Shown one piece after another: positions 5,981-13,116 of a stretch of DNA of 14,047 nt. The notes beneath the pieces are model-generated. The model was given only the letters and a program-made list of their open reading frames with translations, did not search any database and was not told the origin of the DNA. This DNA is from an uncultured Moraxella sp. (lineage in GTDB: Bacteria; Pseudomonadota; Gammaproteobacteria; Pseudomonadales; Moraxellaceae): positions 1 through 14,047 of the forward strand of contig CAKAQU010000037.1 in assembly GCA_916720335.1 (NCBI GenBank), given 5' to 3'. Every line of letters starts with the position of its first letter. Within the stretch, counting starts at the first letter, position 1. A program made the translations under genes and the position numbers.

Positions 5981-8284
5981 ATGACAACAAAATCCGATAC
6001 GGCACATGATGCTAAACTGATGCAACAACAACTTGAACAAGCCGCCCTACACTATCACGAACACCCCCGCCCTGGTAAAATCTCCGTTACTCCAACCAAG
6101 CAAATCGCCAACCAACGTGATTTAGCATTGGCGTATTCCCCCGGTGTTGCTGTACCATGCCTTGAAATTGAAAAAAATCCCAGTCTTGCTGCTCGTTATA
6201 CCGCTCGCTCAAACTTGGTGGGTGTTATCACCAATGGTACGGCAGTTTTAGGACTTGGCAATATTGGTGCCTTAGCCTCCAAACCTGTTATGGAAGGGAA
6301 AGGTGTTTTATTTAAAAAATTCGCTGGCATTGACGTTTTTGATATTGAAATTAATGAAACTGACCCTGACAAATTCATTCAAATTGTAGAAAGTCTTGAA
6401 CCAACCTTTGGTGGCATCAACTTAGAAGACATCAAAGCTCCAGAATGCTTTAAGATTGAAAAAGAATTGCGCGAACGCATGAACATTCCTGTGTTTCATG
6501 ATGACCAGCACGGTACAGCAATTATTTCAGCCGCCGCCTTATTAAACGCTTTAAAATTAAATGGCAAAAAAATTGAAGACATTACTTTGGTTTGTTCGGG
6601 CGCAGGGGCAGCAGCGATTAGCTGTCTTGATTTGGTATGCGCTTTAGGTGCAAAACGAGAAAACATCTACGTTCTGGACTCAAAAGGCGTTATTACCACA
6701 GACCGACAAAATTTAGATGAGTCCAAGCAGCGTTATGCCAGACAAACCAATAAAAGCACCTTGTCAGAAGTTATGGAAGGCGCGGACGTATTTTTTGGTT
6801 TATCTGGTCCTGGCGTGGTTAGTCAAGATATGGTACGCAGTATGGCAAAAGACCCAATCATCTTTGCCCTTGCCAATCCAACCCCAGAAATCATGCCTGA
6901 GCTTGCCCATGCTGCGCGTTCTGACGTCATCATGGCAACAGGTCGTTCAGACTATCCAAACCAAGTCAATAACGCGTTGTGTTTCCCTTATATCTTCCGT
7001 GGCGCTTTAGATGTTGGGGCGACGGTTGTAAATGAAGAAATGAAATTGGCGTGCGTGCATGCCATCGCCGAAATGGCAAATCACGAATCCAGTGAACTGG
7101 ACAAAACAGGCAAAGCCGCCAAACGTTTTGGAAAAGATTACTTAATTCCCGGACCACTAGAACCTAATTTGATTTTGGAGATTGCGCCTGCCGTAGCTAA
7201 AGCTGCAATGGACAGTGGCGTCGCAACCTCACCTATTACTGATTTTGGTGCATATCGTCAAAAATTATCTGAATTCATCTACAACACCGCCTTGGCAATG
7301 AAACCTGTCTTTAACAAAGCCAAAAAAGACCCCAAACGCATTGTTTATGCTGAAGGTGAAGATATTAATGTACTGCGCGCGGTGCAAGTGGTGGTTGATG
7401 AACAAATCGCTCTACCCATCTTAGTTGGTCGTCCTTCAGTTATTGAAAAAGAAATCTCTGCTTTGGGTTTGCGTTTGGTAAATGGTGAAAATATCACCAT
7501 CATTGACCCCAATAATAATCCGCGTTATGAAGAATACTATCAATATTATTATCAAACCAACAGACGTCATGGTGTTAGCCTTGAATTAGCACGTCGTGAT
7601 GTTCGCCGCAAAACAACCTTGCATTCTGCACTGATGGTAGAACATGGCGATGCTGATGGCATGATTTGTGGTACATTTGGATATTATCATCTGCATCTAA
7701 ATTATCTTAATCGCGTAATTGGCAAACGTGAAGGGGTGAGCAAATTATCTGCAATGAGCGCTGTTTTAATGCAAAACCGCAATTTATTCATTGCTGACAC
7801 CTACATCAATGAAGACCCAACCGCTGAAGAGCTGGCAGAAATGACTGTTTTAGCAGCTGATAGCGTTCGTCGTTTTGGTTTAACGCCAAGAGTTGCCTTG
7901 CTTTCTCATTCCAACTTTGGCACGTCTGACCGTGAATCTGCAATTAAGATGCGTCAAGTACATGACATCTTAACTCAAATGAATGTTGATTTTGAATTTG
8001 ATGGCGAAATGCATGGCGACGTTGCACTTGATGTTCGTATGCGTGAGCAAAATTATCCATTTAGTACTTTAAAAGGTGCAGCGAACTTGCTGATTTTACC
8101 AACATTAGATGCTGCTAATATTGCCTTTAATTTACTAAAAACTGCAACTGGTTCGGCAGCTTTAGGTCCAATTTTACTAGGTGCGGATAAACCTGTACAT
8201 ATTTTAACGCCGTCAGCAACCGCTCGACGCATCGTAAATATGACCGCCCTTGTTGTATCTGATGCTCAAGACATGGCAAAATAA
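5981..8284 (+). CDS. maeB: NADP-dependent malic enzyme MaeB (malic enzyme-phosphotransacetylase fusion)
   Basis: MaeB decarboxylates malate to pyruvate with reduction of NADP+, supplying NADPH and pyruvate during growth on organic acids. The 767 residues match the usual length of about 760. The malic enzyme part (about 1-430) shows YSPGVAVPCLEI, TNGTAVLGLGNIG (84-96), the lysine-rich GKGVLFKKFAGIDVF segment, metal-binding NLEDIKAPE (147-155), FHDDQHGTA (172-180) and the nucleotide-binding CSGAGAAA near 205-212. The C-terminal part (from about 437) is a phosphotransacetylase-like domain starting PKRIVYAEGED; in E. coli this domain is regulatory, responding to acetyl-CoA, rather than active as an acetyltransferase. 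The frame is open back to a TTG at 5936, but the ATG at 5981 gives the family N-terminus. The gene appears monocistronic: own promoter region and a strong terminator. Confidence 0.95.
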   Translation: MTTKSDTAHDAKLMQQQLEQAALHYHEHPRPGKISVTPTKQIANQRDLALAYSPGVAVPCLEIEKNPSLAARYTARSNLVGVITNGTAVLGLGNIGALASKPVMEGKGVLFKKFAGIDVFDIEINETDPDKFIQIVESLEPTFGGINLEDIKAPECFKIEKELRERMNIPVFHDDQHGTAIISAAALLNALKLNGKKIEDITLVCSGAGAAAISCLDLVCALGAKRENIYVLDSKGVITTDRQNLDESKQRYARQTNKSTLSEVMEGADVFFGLSGPGVVSQDMVRSMAKDPIIFALANPTPEIMPELAHAARSDVIMATGRSDYPNQVNNALCFPYIFRGALDVGATVVNEEMKLACVHAIAEMANHESSELDKTGKAAKRFGKDYLIPGPLEPNLILEIAPAVAKAAMDSGVATSPITDFGAYRQKLSEFIYNTALAMKPVFNKAKKDPKRIVYAEGEDINVLRAVQVVVDEQIALPILVGRPSVIEKEISALGLRLVNGENITIIDPNNNPRYEEYYQYYYQTNRRHGVSLELARRDVRRKTTLHSALMVEHGDADGMICGTFGYYHLHLNYLNRVIGKREGVSKLSAMSAVLMQNRNLFIADTYINEDPTAEELAEMTVLAADSVRRFGLTPRVALLSHSNFGTSDRESAIKMRQVHDILTQMNVDFEFDGEMHGDVALDVRMREQNYPFSTLKGAANLLILPTLDAANIAFNLLKTATGSAALGPILLGADKPVHILTPSATARRIVNMTALVVSDAQDMAK

Positions 8285-8323
8285 TTTTTTGACCAATAAT
8301 TTTTAACCAAGCATCAATTAAAT

Positions 8324-8351
8324 AAAAGCACTCCTTTGGGGTGCTTTTTTT
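8324..8351 (+). terminator. Rho-independent terminator after maeB
   Basis: AAAAGCACTCC pairs with GGGGTGCTTTT (one G-T pair) around a three-base TTT loop, followed directly by a run of seven T. It lies 40 bases after the maeB stop and 56 bases before the cca start. This is a textbook intrinsic terminator. Confidence 0.88.
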
Positions 8352-8406
8352 ATTCTTCAAAAAACGCTACAATTTATGTTATGTTATTTTTTATCCAAGG
8401 TAAATT

Positions 8407-9624
8407 ATGCAAGTATTTTTGGTTGGCGGAGCCGTTCGCGATGGTCTGCTTGGTAAAGCCATTCATGATAAGGATTTTGTTGTGGTTGGCGCAAGTCCTG
8501 ATGAGCTGCTTGCTTGTGGTTTTACTCAGGTAGGAGTCGATTTTCCTGTGTTTTTGCATCCTGATACACACCATGAATATGCTTTGGCGCGTACTGAGCG
8601 AAAAACGGGTAAAAGCCATACTGAATTTGCTGTGCAATTTGATAAAACCATTACTTTAAAAGATGATTTACAGCGTCGGGATTTAACCATCAATGCGCTT
8701 GCCATTGAAGTTACAAGTTTATTTGATGACACACCCATAACAGGGCAAGTTATTGATTATTATGGGGGGGTTTTAGATTTACAACAAAAAACTTTACGCC
8801 ACGTCAGCCAAGCATTTAGTGAAGACCCGCTCAGAATTTTGCGTGTGGCAAGGTTTTTTGCGCGCTTTGAAGGTTTTAGTATTGATAACAGCACTCAAAA
8901 TCTTATGATACAAATGGCAAAAAATGGTGATTTATCTCATTTAAGCAAAGAACGTTTATGGGCTGAAAGCAGTAAAGCCATGCAATGTAAAACTGGTTTT
9001 TTGTATTGGCAGGTTTTAGCAGATTTAACGATTTTAGAACACTTTTTGCCCGATTTGGCAAAACTTTGGCAAGACTTAGGATTAAAAACTCAAACCCTTT
9101 TGGCATTATCATTAATTTTTCAAGATGATTTTTTCCTATCTTTACCAGATGATAAACGTTTGATGATGCAATTTTCCCTTTTAATATCTGGATTTAACCA
9201 AAAAGATTTTATCAACACTACCGCTAAAACGCTTTGCGCGCCCAAAAACTGTCTTAATTTTTCAGAGTTATTCTTTGATTTTAAGGATATTTTGCAAAAA
9301 AATTGTTCAGCAGGCGATTTGATAAATTTAATAGAACGCACCAAAGCCCATCAAGAAATCAAAGATAAAAAATCAGCTGAAAAATCAGTTGCTTATATGC
9401 TCATTGCAAGCATCTATCTTTATTATCAAGCCTGCCAAATAACGCCTTTTTACACAATAAGCCAAATAAAAAATATCGTTTACCAATCAATCATTTGTTA
9501 TCAAAACACCAAAATTCAAGAAATTGATGGTCAATTAACTGGTGCCAAGATTGGTCAAGCCCTAAAAAAAATTCGCATGGCAAAAATTCAAAAACTACTT
9601 TGGCTTATTCATCATGATACATAA
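8407..9624 (+). CDS. cca: CCA tRNA nucleotidyltransferase, HD motif lost
   Basis: Cca adds or repairs the 3'-terminal CCA of tRNAs using CTP and ATP. The 405-residue product aligns well with E. coli Cca in its first half: LVGGAVRD (5-12), the metal-binding pair D21/D23 in DKDF, DFPVFLHPDTHHEYALARTE, the template motif RRDLTINALA (90-99) and EDPLRILRVARF (139-150). The C-terminal half is tRNA-binding and much more diverged, ending with GAKIGQALKKIRMAKIQ. In E. coli this half contains an HD phosphohydrolase domain with CHDLGKG; here the corresponding place reads approximately FQDDFFL, and no HD pair is found in the body of the domain. The nucleotidyltransferase itself looks intact. An AAGG site lies six bases before the ATG; TACAAT at 8368-8373 is a possible -10. 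The end overlaps the next gene by 11 bases. Confidence 0.93.
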   Translation: MQVFLVGGAVRDGLLGKAIHDKDFVVVGASPDELLACGFTQVGVDFPVFLHPDTHHEYALARTERKTGKSHTEFAVQFDKTITLKDDLQRRDLTINALAIEVTSLFDDTPITGQVIDYYGGVLDLQQKTLRHVSQAFSEDPLRILRVARFFARFEGFSIDNSTQNLMIQMAKNGDLSHLSKERLWAESSKAMQCKTGFLYWQVLADLTILEHFLPDLAKLWQDLGLKTQTLLALSLIFQDDFFLSLPDDKRLMMQFSLLISGFNQKDFINTTAKTLCAPKNCLNFSELFFDFKDILQKNCSAGDLINLIERTKAHQEIKDKKSAEKSVAYMLIASIYLYYQACQITPFYTISQIKNIVYQSIICYQNTKIQEIDGQLTGAKIGQALKKIRMAKIQKLLWLIHHDT

Positions 9625-10396
9625 CACAACATTACACAAAACCGCCTTCATTACAGGTGGCGCAAAACGCATTGGTAAAGCCATCAGTCAAACTTTGCAC
9701 GCTGATGGATTTAATGTGATTGTTCATTATCATCACAGTCAATATGATGCCAAAAATTTATGCAAAAAACTCAATCAGATTCGCCCAAATTCAGCCGTCA
9801 GTTTTGGTTGTGATTTGGCAGTTATAGAAGAGCAAAACCACGCAAAAACATTTTTTAAAAGTGTTAAAGATGCTTTTGGTCGCATTGATGTTTTAGTACA
9901 CAACGCATCGAGTTTTTATGCCACCCCAAAAACCGATAATTGGGAGGATTTGCATCATGCTTGGAATGATTTATTTTTGACCAATGCCAAAGCGCCTTAT
10001 TTTTTAAGTCAATTATTCTTCCAAGAACTTCAAAAAAATCAAGGAAACATTATCAGTATTTTAGACATTCATGCTGATAACAAACCATTTCTTGACCACT
10101 GCATTTATACCATGGCAAAAGCCTCACATCGGGCAATGGTGCAATCATTAGCCTTAGAGTTTGCACCTTTTGTTTGCGTTAATGGCGTATCGCCCGGAGT
10201 AAATATTTTTCCAGATAATGATGAGTTTTTTAATTTAAAAATACGCGAACAATTACAGGACTCAGTACCGCTTGGCAAGGCTGGCACGCCAGATGATATT
10301 GCCAAAGCAGTGCTATTTTTTGTTAAATCATCGTATATTACAGGACAAATTTTAGCCGTCGATGGAGGACGTAGTCTAACACTCAAAGGCGGATAA
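9614..10396 (+). CDS. Pteridine reductase-type short-chain dehydrogenase (FolM-like)
   Basis: A 260-residue SDR with the pteridine reductase form of the cofactor motif, TGGAKRIG (14-21, TG-x3-R-x-G), in which the arginine suits NADPH. Also seen are NASS (97-100), the catalytic Y165-x3-K169, an aspartate (D151) where classical SDRs have the catalytic serine, SPG (193-195), and the C-terminal AVDGG. These features match PTR1/FolM proteins, which reduce dihydromonapterin or dihydrofolate to the tetrahydro form. The exact substrate cannot be told from the sequence. The ATG lies inside the last codons of cca (11-base overlap) and has no clear Shine-Dalgarno site, so translation is probably coupled to cca. 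Other folate genes (folB, folK) often lie near cca in gammaproteobacteria but do not follow here. Confidence 0.82.
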   Translation: MIHNTTLHKTAFITGGAKRIGKAISQTLHADGFNVIVHYHHSQYDAKNLCKKLNQIRPNSAVSFGCDLAVIEEQNHAKTFFKSVKDAFGRIDVLVHNASSFYATPKTDNWEDLHHAWNDLFLTNAKAPYFLSQLFFQELQKNQGNIISILDIHADNKPFLDHCIYTMAKASHRAMVQSLALEFAPFVCVNGVSPGVNIFPDNDEFFNLKIREQLQDSVPLGKAGTPDDIAKAVLFFVKSSYITGQILAVDGGRSLTLKGG

Positions 10397-10446
10397 TCGC
10401 TGATAAACCAGCAACAAACCATTCGTTCTACCAAGTTTTGCTCAAA

Positions 10447-10512
10447 AGTTGAAAATTATGGCAATTTGTCAGTTAAAGTTGCTAATTTTAGCAAAAAATG
10501 CTGACATCAACT
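10447..10512. repeat. Three nested inverted repeats upstream of the permease promoter
   Basis: Arms from outside to inside: AGTTGA (10447-10452) with TCAACT (10507-10512); TGTCAG (10467-10472) with CTGACA (10501-10506); TTGCTAA (10479-10485) with TTAGCAA (10488-10494). The two outer right-hand arms are contiguous while their left-hand partners are 14 bases apart. The inner pair is a 16-base palindrome-like site with a two-base centre. The middle right-hand arm coincides with the predicted -35 hexamer. It could be an operator, or in RNA form the end of the cca-SDR transcript. Confidence 0.5.
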
Positions 10513-10529
10513 CATTTTTAAAGTACAAT
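10501..10529 (+). promoter_or_regulatory. Main promoter candidate of the permease gene
   Basis: CTGACA (10501-10506, five of six) and TACAAT (10524-10529, five of six) are separated by the ideal 17 bases. A transcript starting near 10536 would have a leader of about 217 bases containing the 10557-10595 hairpin. Confidence 0.6.
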
Positions 10530-10556
10530 TACCGCTTTAATTTAGTTAGTGAAATT

Positions 10557-10595
10557 TCCCCAAAATATCTTAGGGTTACCGATGATTTTTGGGGA
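10557..10595 (+). terminator. Leader hairpin, possible attenuator or terminator
   Basis: TCCCCAAAA (10557-10565) pairs with TTTTGGGGA (10587-10595); ATC (10667-type inner pairing, 10567-10569) can pair with GAT (10581-10583), leaving an 11-base apical loop. A T-rich stretch (TTATTTTG) follows directly. It may end transcripts from the upstream cca-SDR unit, or terminate a fraction of transcripts started at the 10501-10529 promoter. No known riboswitch class was recognised. Confidence 0.45.
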
Positions 10596-10600
10596 TTATT

Positions 10601-10628
10601 TTGTAAATTTCGGAGTTGATAGCATAAT
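10601..10628 (+). promoter_or_regulatory. Second promoter candidate of the permease gene
   Basis: TTGTAA (10601-10606) and CATAAT (10623-10628) lie 16 bases apart, immediately after the leader hairpin. Transcription from here would skip the hairpin and give a leader of roughly 115 bases. Confidence 0.4.
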
Positions 10629-10752
10629 CAAATCTCAAACACGCCCAGAAATCAGATAATCATCTGTCATTAGCAAGCACGTTTGATAGGTATTAAGCAC
10701 CCCAACGCCTTTTGTCTAATTTGCGTTTACGCACGCTTTTGGAGAACTCACG

Positions 10753-12135
10753 TTGAGTACACCTACTGTTGCTAATGCTGCCAAATTGCAGCGTAATCTT
10801 GGTTTATGGCATGTCATTATTATTGGTCTTGCCTACATTCAGCCCATGACCTTACTAGATACCTTTGGTCTGGTATCGCAAAAAAGTGGTGGTCATGTTC
10901 CCATGTCTTATATTTTTGCTTTAATTGCTATTTTGCTGACCTCCATCAGCTACGGACATATGATTAAAGCTTATCCATCATCAGGTTCTGCCTATACTTA
11001 CACCCAAAAAGCCATTAATCCATCCATGGGTTTTATGGTTGGTTGGTCAAGCTGGTTGGATTATTTATTATCGCCTATGGTTAATATTATTTTGGCGGTG
11101 ATTTATTTAGAAGCCTTATTTCCAAGCGTTCATCATTGGGTTTGGGTAATTAGTTTAACCGCCTTAATGACCGTTGTTAATTTGTTTGGTTCAAGAGCGG
11201 TGGCGTACTTTAACAGTTGGATTGTTTTTGTTCAATTTGCCATTATTGCTGCATTTACCTATATGATTTATGATGCACTGCAAGCTGGCTCATACGCTTC
11301 GGGCACATTAATGCAAGATACTTATGAATTGTGGAGCCTTGAGCCATTTTGGAACAGCATGACGTCTGTTGGCGCTTTGATTACAGGGGCAACGGTTTTA
11401 TGCTTCTCATTTACAGGGTTTGACTCGTTATCCAGTCTTGCTGAAGAAACCAAAGACGTTAAAAACACCTTACCCAAAGCAATGATTTTAACTACTTTGA
11501 TTGCAGGGATTGTATTTATTATTAGCACCTATTTTATGCAAACCTATCTGCCATCCGACCCAACAATCTATTTTGAACAGGTGGATGAAACCCAACCTGA
11601 AATTTTAATGCTTGTTGGCGGCGCAATTTTTAAAGCGTGGGTTCTAGGCTTTGCTATTGTTACTGTTATGGCTTCAGGTATTTCGGCACACGCTGGTGTT
11701 TCGCGTTTGATGTATGTTATGGGTCGCGATGACGTTATTAGCAAAAAAATCTTTGGCACAATCCATCCAAAACTCTTTACACCCGTCAATAATATTTTGA
11801 TTGCAGGCGCGGTGGCATTAACCGCGGGTTTTATCAGTTTTGAACAAGTTGCTGATTTGATTAGTTTTGGAGCTTTGACCGCATTTAGCTTTGTAAATAT
11901 TTCTGTGGTCTTTCATTACGCTTTAAGAAACAAACTGGTGAAAAATATTAAAGACGTCATCAATTACATCATTGTACCCATTGCTGGCTTTATCAGTGTG
12001 TTTTTGATGTGGCTAGAGGTGGATGGTGTTACCTTAAAAGTTGGTTTAATGTGGGCAGCGTTAGGTTTTATCTGGCTAGGCATCAAAACCTCAGGTTTTA
12101 AAAAGCCTGTTCCTCAATACAATGAGCATGAGTGA
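10753..12135 (+). CDS. APC-family permease, PuuP-like (putrescine importer type)
   Basis: A 460-residue inner-membrane transporter with about twelve hydrophobic helices. It follows E. coli PuuP (461 residues) along its length: GLAYIQPMTLLDTFGLVS, GHVPMSY, SGSAYTYTQKAINP, GFMVGWSSWLDYL, ITGATVLCFSFTGFDSL, SAHAGVSRLMYVMGRD and the INFGAL-like LISFGALTAFSFVN segment. PuuP imports putrescine by proton symport; a related amine or amino acid is also possible, and no puu catabolic genes are nearby to confirm the substrate. Translation appears to start at the TTG at 10753: GGAG lies eight bases upstream, and the protein begins at the expected distance from the first helix. The gene has its own promoter region with inverted repeats and a leader hairpin, so it is likely regulated. 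It converges on the tetR-type gene. Confidence 0.85.
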   Translation: MSTPTVANAAKLQRNLGLWHVIIIGLAYIQPMTLLDTFGLVSQKSGGHVPMSYIFALIAILLTSISYGHMIKAYPSSGSAYTYTQKAINPSMGFMVGWSSWLDYLLSPMVNIILAVIYLEALFPSVHHWVWVISLTALMTVVNLFGSRAVAYFNSWIVFVQFAIIAAFTYMIYDALQAGSYASGTLMQDTYELWSLEPFWNSMTSVGALITGATVLCFSFTGFDSLSSLAEETKDVKNTLPKAMILTTLIAGIVFIISTYFMQTYLPSDPTIYFEQVDETQPEILMLVGGAIFKAWVLGFAIVTVMASGISAHAGVSRLMYVMGRDDVISKKIFGTIHPKLFTPVNNILIAGAVALTAGFISFEQVADLISFGALTAFSFVNISVVFHYALRNKLVKNIKDVINYIIVPIAGFISVFLMWLEVDGVTLKVGLMWAALGFIWLGIKTSGFKKPVPQYNEHE

Positions 12136-12160
12136 TGGTTTAGTTTGTTTTCAGTTTATA

Positions 12161-12185
12161 AAAGTCTGCTTTGGCAGGCTTTTTT
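12161..12185. terminator. Terminator between permease and TetR-type gene
   Basis: AAAGTCTGC (12161-12169) pairs with GCAGGCTTT (12174-12182) through one G-T pair around a TTTG loop. A run of six T follows on the plus strand; on the minus strand the stem is followed by TTTTA. It is strong for the permease and probably serves the convergent regulator gene too. Confidence 0.82.
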
Positions 12186-12209
12186 GATGGATTTTTTTGT
12201 ATTTATTAT

Positions 12210-12905
12210 TTACACCACGGGTGGTAATAATGGTTTGATTAATTTGGGGGGCAAACGTTCTTTGGGCATTTTTTCTTCAATCTTTGCAATCATTGGTAAA
12301 GCAGGCTGATAATATTTGGGTAAATTTAGAATATGTAAAACAATTGTCAAACGAAAATATTTTCTACTGCCCAAATACTGTTGATAAAAACTAGAATTTA
12401 ACAATCCTGCCCCACCATGACCAATCGTCCAAATCACCGCCAAATATTCCAAAATATTCATAGTGCTATTTTGCTCATTCAGATAAGTTTGAGCTATGGT
12501 GTAGTGATTTTGCATACGCTGCTGACGAATTTCATATAACTGATTGAAATGATGCTTTAGGTCTGTGGTTACACCTGCCAAATACTCTTCAAGCACATGA
12601 AAAACTGCTGTTTTTTGTGGATAAATCAACTGCTGTAATATCATGCGCGTAACGCCCGCACTTGCTCCATCGTTAATTTGACTAATGGTTAATAATTTTT
12701 TTTCATAATTGATTAAAATTTGCAAAATCAGTTCATCTTTACTAGTAAAATGTCGGTATAAAGTACCTTTTGCCAATTGTAACTTTTTTGCTAATTCATC
12801 TAAAATTAAACGATAATCCCCAGATTCTAAAAGCATGGCTTCAGCAGTTTGTAAAATACGCTGATGACGAGCGATAAATTTATCTTTTCGTTTACTCATA
12901 AGCAT
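12210..12905 (-). CDS. TetR/AcrR-family transcriptional regulator
   Basis: The 231-residue product has a typical TetR N-terminal DNA-binding domain (about 10-62): RHQRILQTAEAMLLESG, then the helix-turn-helix LILDELAKKLQLAKGTLYRHF with TSKDELI. The C-terminal part (about 70-231) is helical and presumably binds a ligand and forms the dimer; it is not similar to a subfamily I can name. Proteins of this type usually repress one or a few nearby genes. The regulated gene cannot be deduced: the permease converges from the other side, while the TPM-domain gene lies upstream on the same strand with about 50 bases between. Two starts are possible, ATG at 12905 or ATG at 12899 (MSKRKDK); neither has a clear Shine-Dalgarno sequence. 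MSKRKDK is the more usual kind of N-terminus. Confidence 0.88.
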   Translation of the reverse strand: MLMSKRKDKFIARHQRILQTAEAMLLESGDYRLILDELAKKLQLAKGTLYRHFTSKDELILQILINYEKKLLTISQINDGASAGVTRMILQQLIYPQKTAVFHVLEEYLAGVTTDLKHHFNQLYEIRQQRMQNHYTIAQTYLNEQNSTMNILEYLAVIWTIGHGGAGLLNSSFYQQYLGSRKYFRLTIVLHILNLPKYYQPALPMIAKIEEKMPKERLPPKLIKPLLPPVV

Positions 12906-12954
12906 CTAAATTAGTTATTGCACTTTAATCCATCAAAGACAAATTACGCTTTGG

Positions 12955-13116
12955 TTACCAAGAGTCGCCTGCACCGCCGCCGCCAAAACTGCCCCCGTCG
13001 CCAGAGTAACTTGATGAACCACCATCAGAATAACTTGATGAACCACCACTAGAATAGCCGCCGTCATATCCACCTCCTGATGACCAACCGCCGCCAGAGT
13101 CGCGAAGTTTTACCAA
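12955..13116 (-). pseudogene. Glycine-rich C-terminal tail of the TPM protein, in the -1 frame
   Basis: Read on the minus strand in the frame one base back from the TPM gene, this stretch encodes about 53 residues with no stop until the TAA at 12955-12957. It begins LVKLRDSGGGW, continues with Gly/Ser/Tyr repeats, and ends GGSFGGGGAGDSW. A Gly-rich tail ending in GGGGAxGxW is typical of YgcG/TPM-domain proteins. It has no start of its own and makes sense only joined to the upstream gene, giving a protein of about 351 residues. Either the gene is broken here, the frame is restored by slippage, or one T is missing from the assembled sequence. Confidence 0.8.
13007..13048 (-). repeat. Tandem 24-base repeat in the Gly/Ser tail
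   Basis: TAACTTGATGAACCACCA occurs at 13007-13024 and again at 13031-13048, an exact 18-base match at a 24-base offset. The period equals eight codons and encodes two consecutive GGSSSYS(D/G) units in the tail frame. Such repeats can change copy number by replication slippage without altering the frame. Confidence 0.7.

Larger units (their letters stand above)
10397..10752 (+). other. 356-base non-coding region upstream of the permease gene
   Basis: No plausible gene is seen. In order it holds: about 50 unremarkable bases after the SDR stop; a set of nested inverted repeats (10447-10512); a promoter at 10501-10529 overlapping the last arms of those repeats; a leader hairpin (10557-10595); a second weaker promoter (10601-10628); and about 110 bases without obvious structure up to the GGAG ribosome binding site at 10741-10744. 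Confidence 0.7.

Noticed and set aside
6717..7157. Open frames of 97 codons (plus) and 63 codons (minus) inside maeB.
   Set aside because: They are shadows of the conserved malic enzyme frame, with composition unlike real proteins of the window.
10105..10434. Minus-strand frame of 109 codons opposite the SDR gene.
   Set aside because: It mirrors the conserved C-terminal half of the SDR; no ribosome binding site or family similarity was seen.
10569..10581. CTTAGGGTTACCG resembles the CUAGGGUUCCG core of the ykkC/guanidine-type riboswitches.
   Set aside because: The other conserved parts, such as a GGUCCGAGAG-like segment and the downstream ACACGG element, are not found, and an extra base interrupts the core. 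The resemblance is probably chance.
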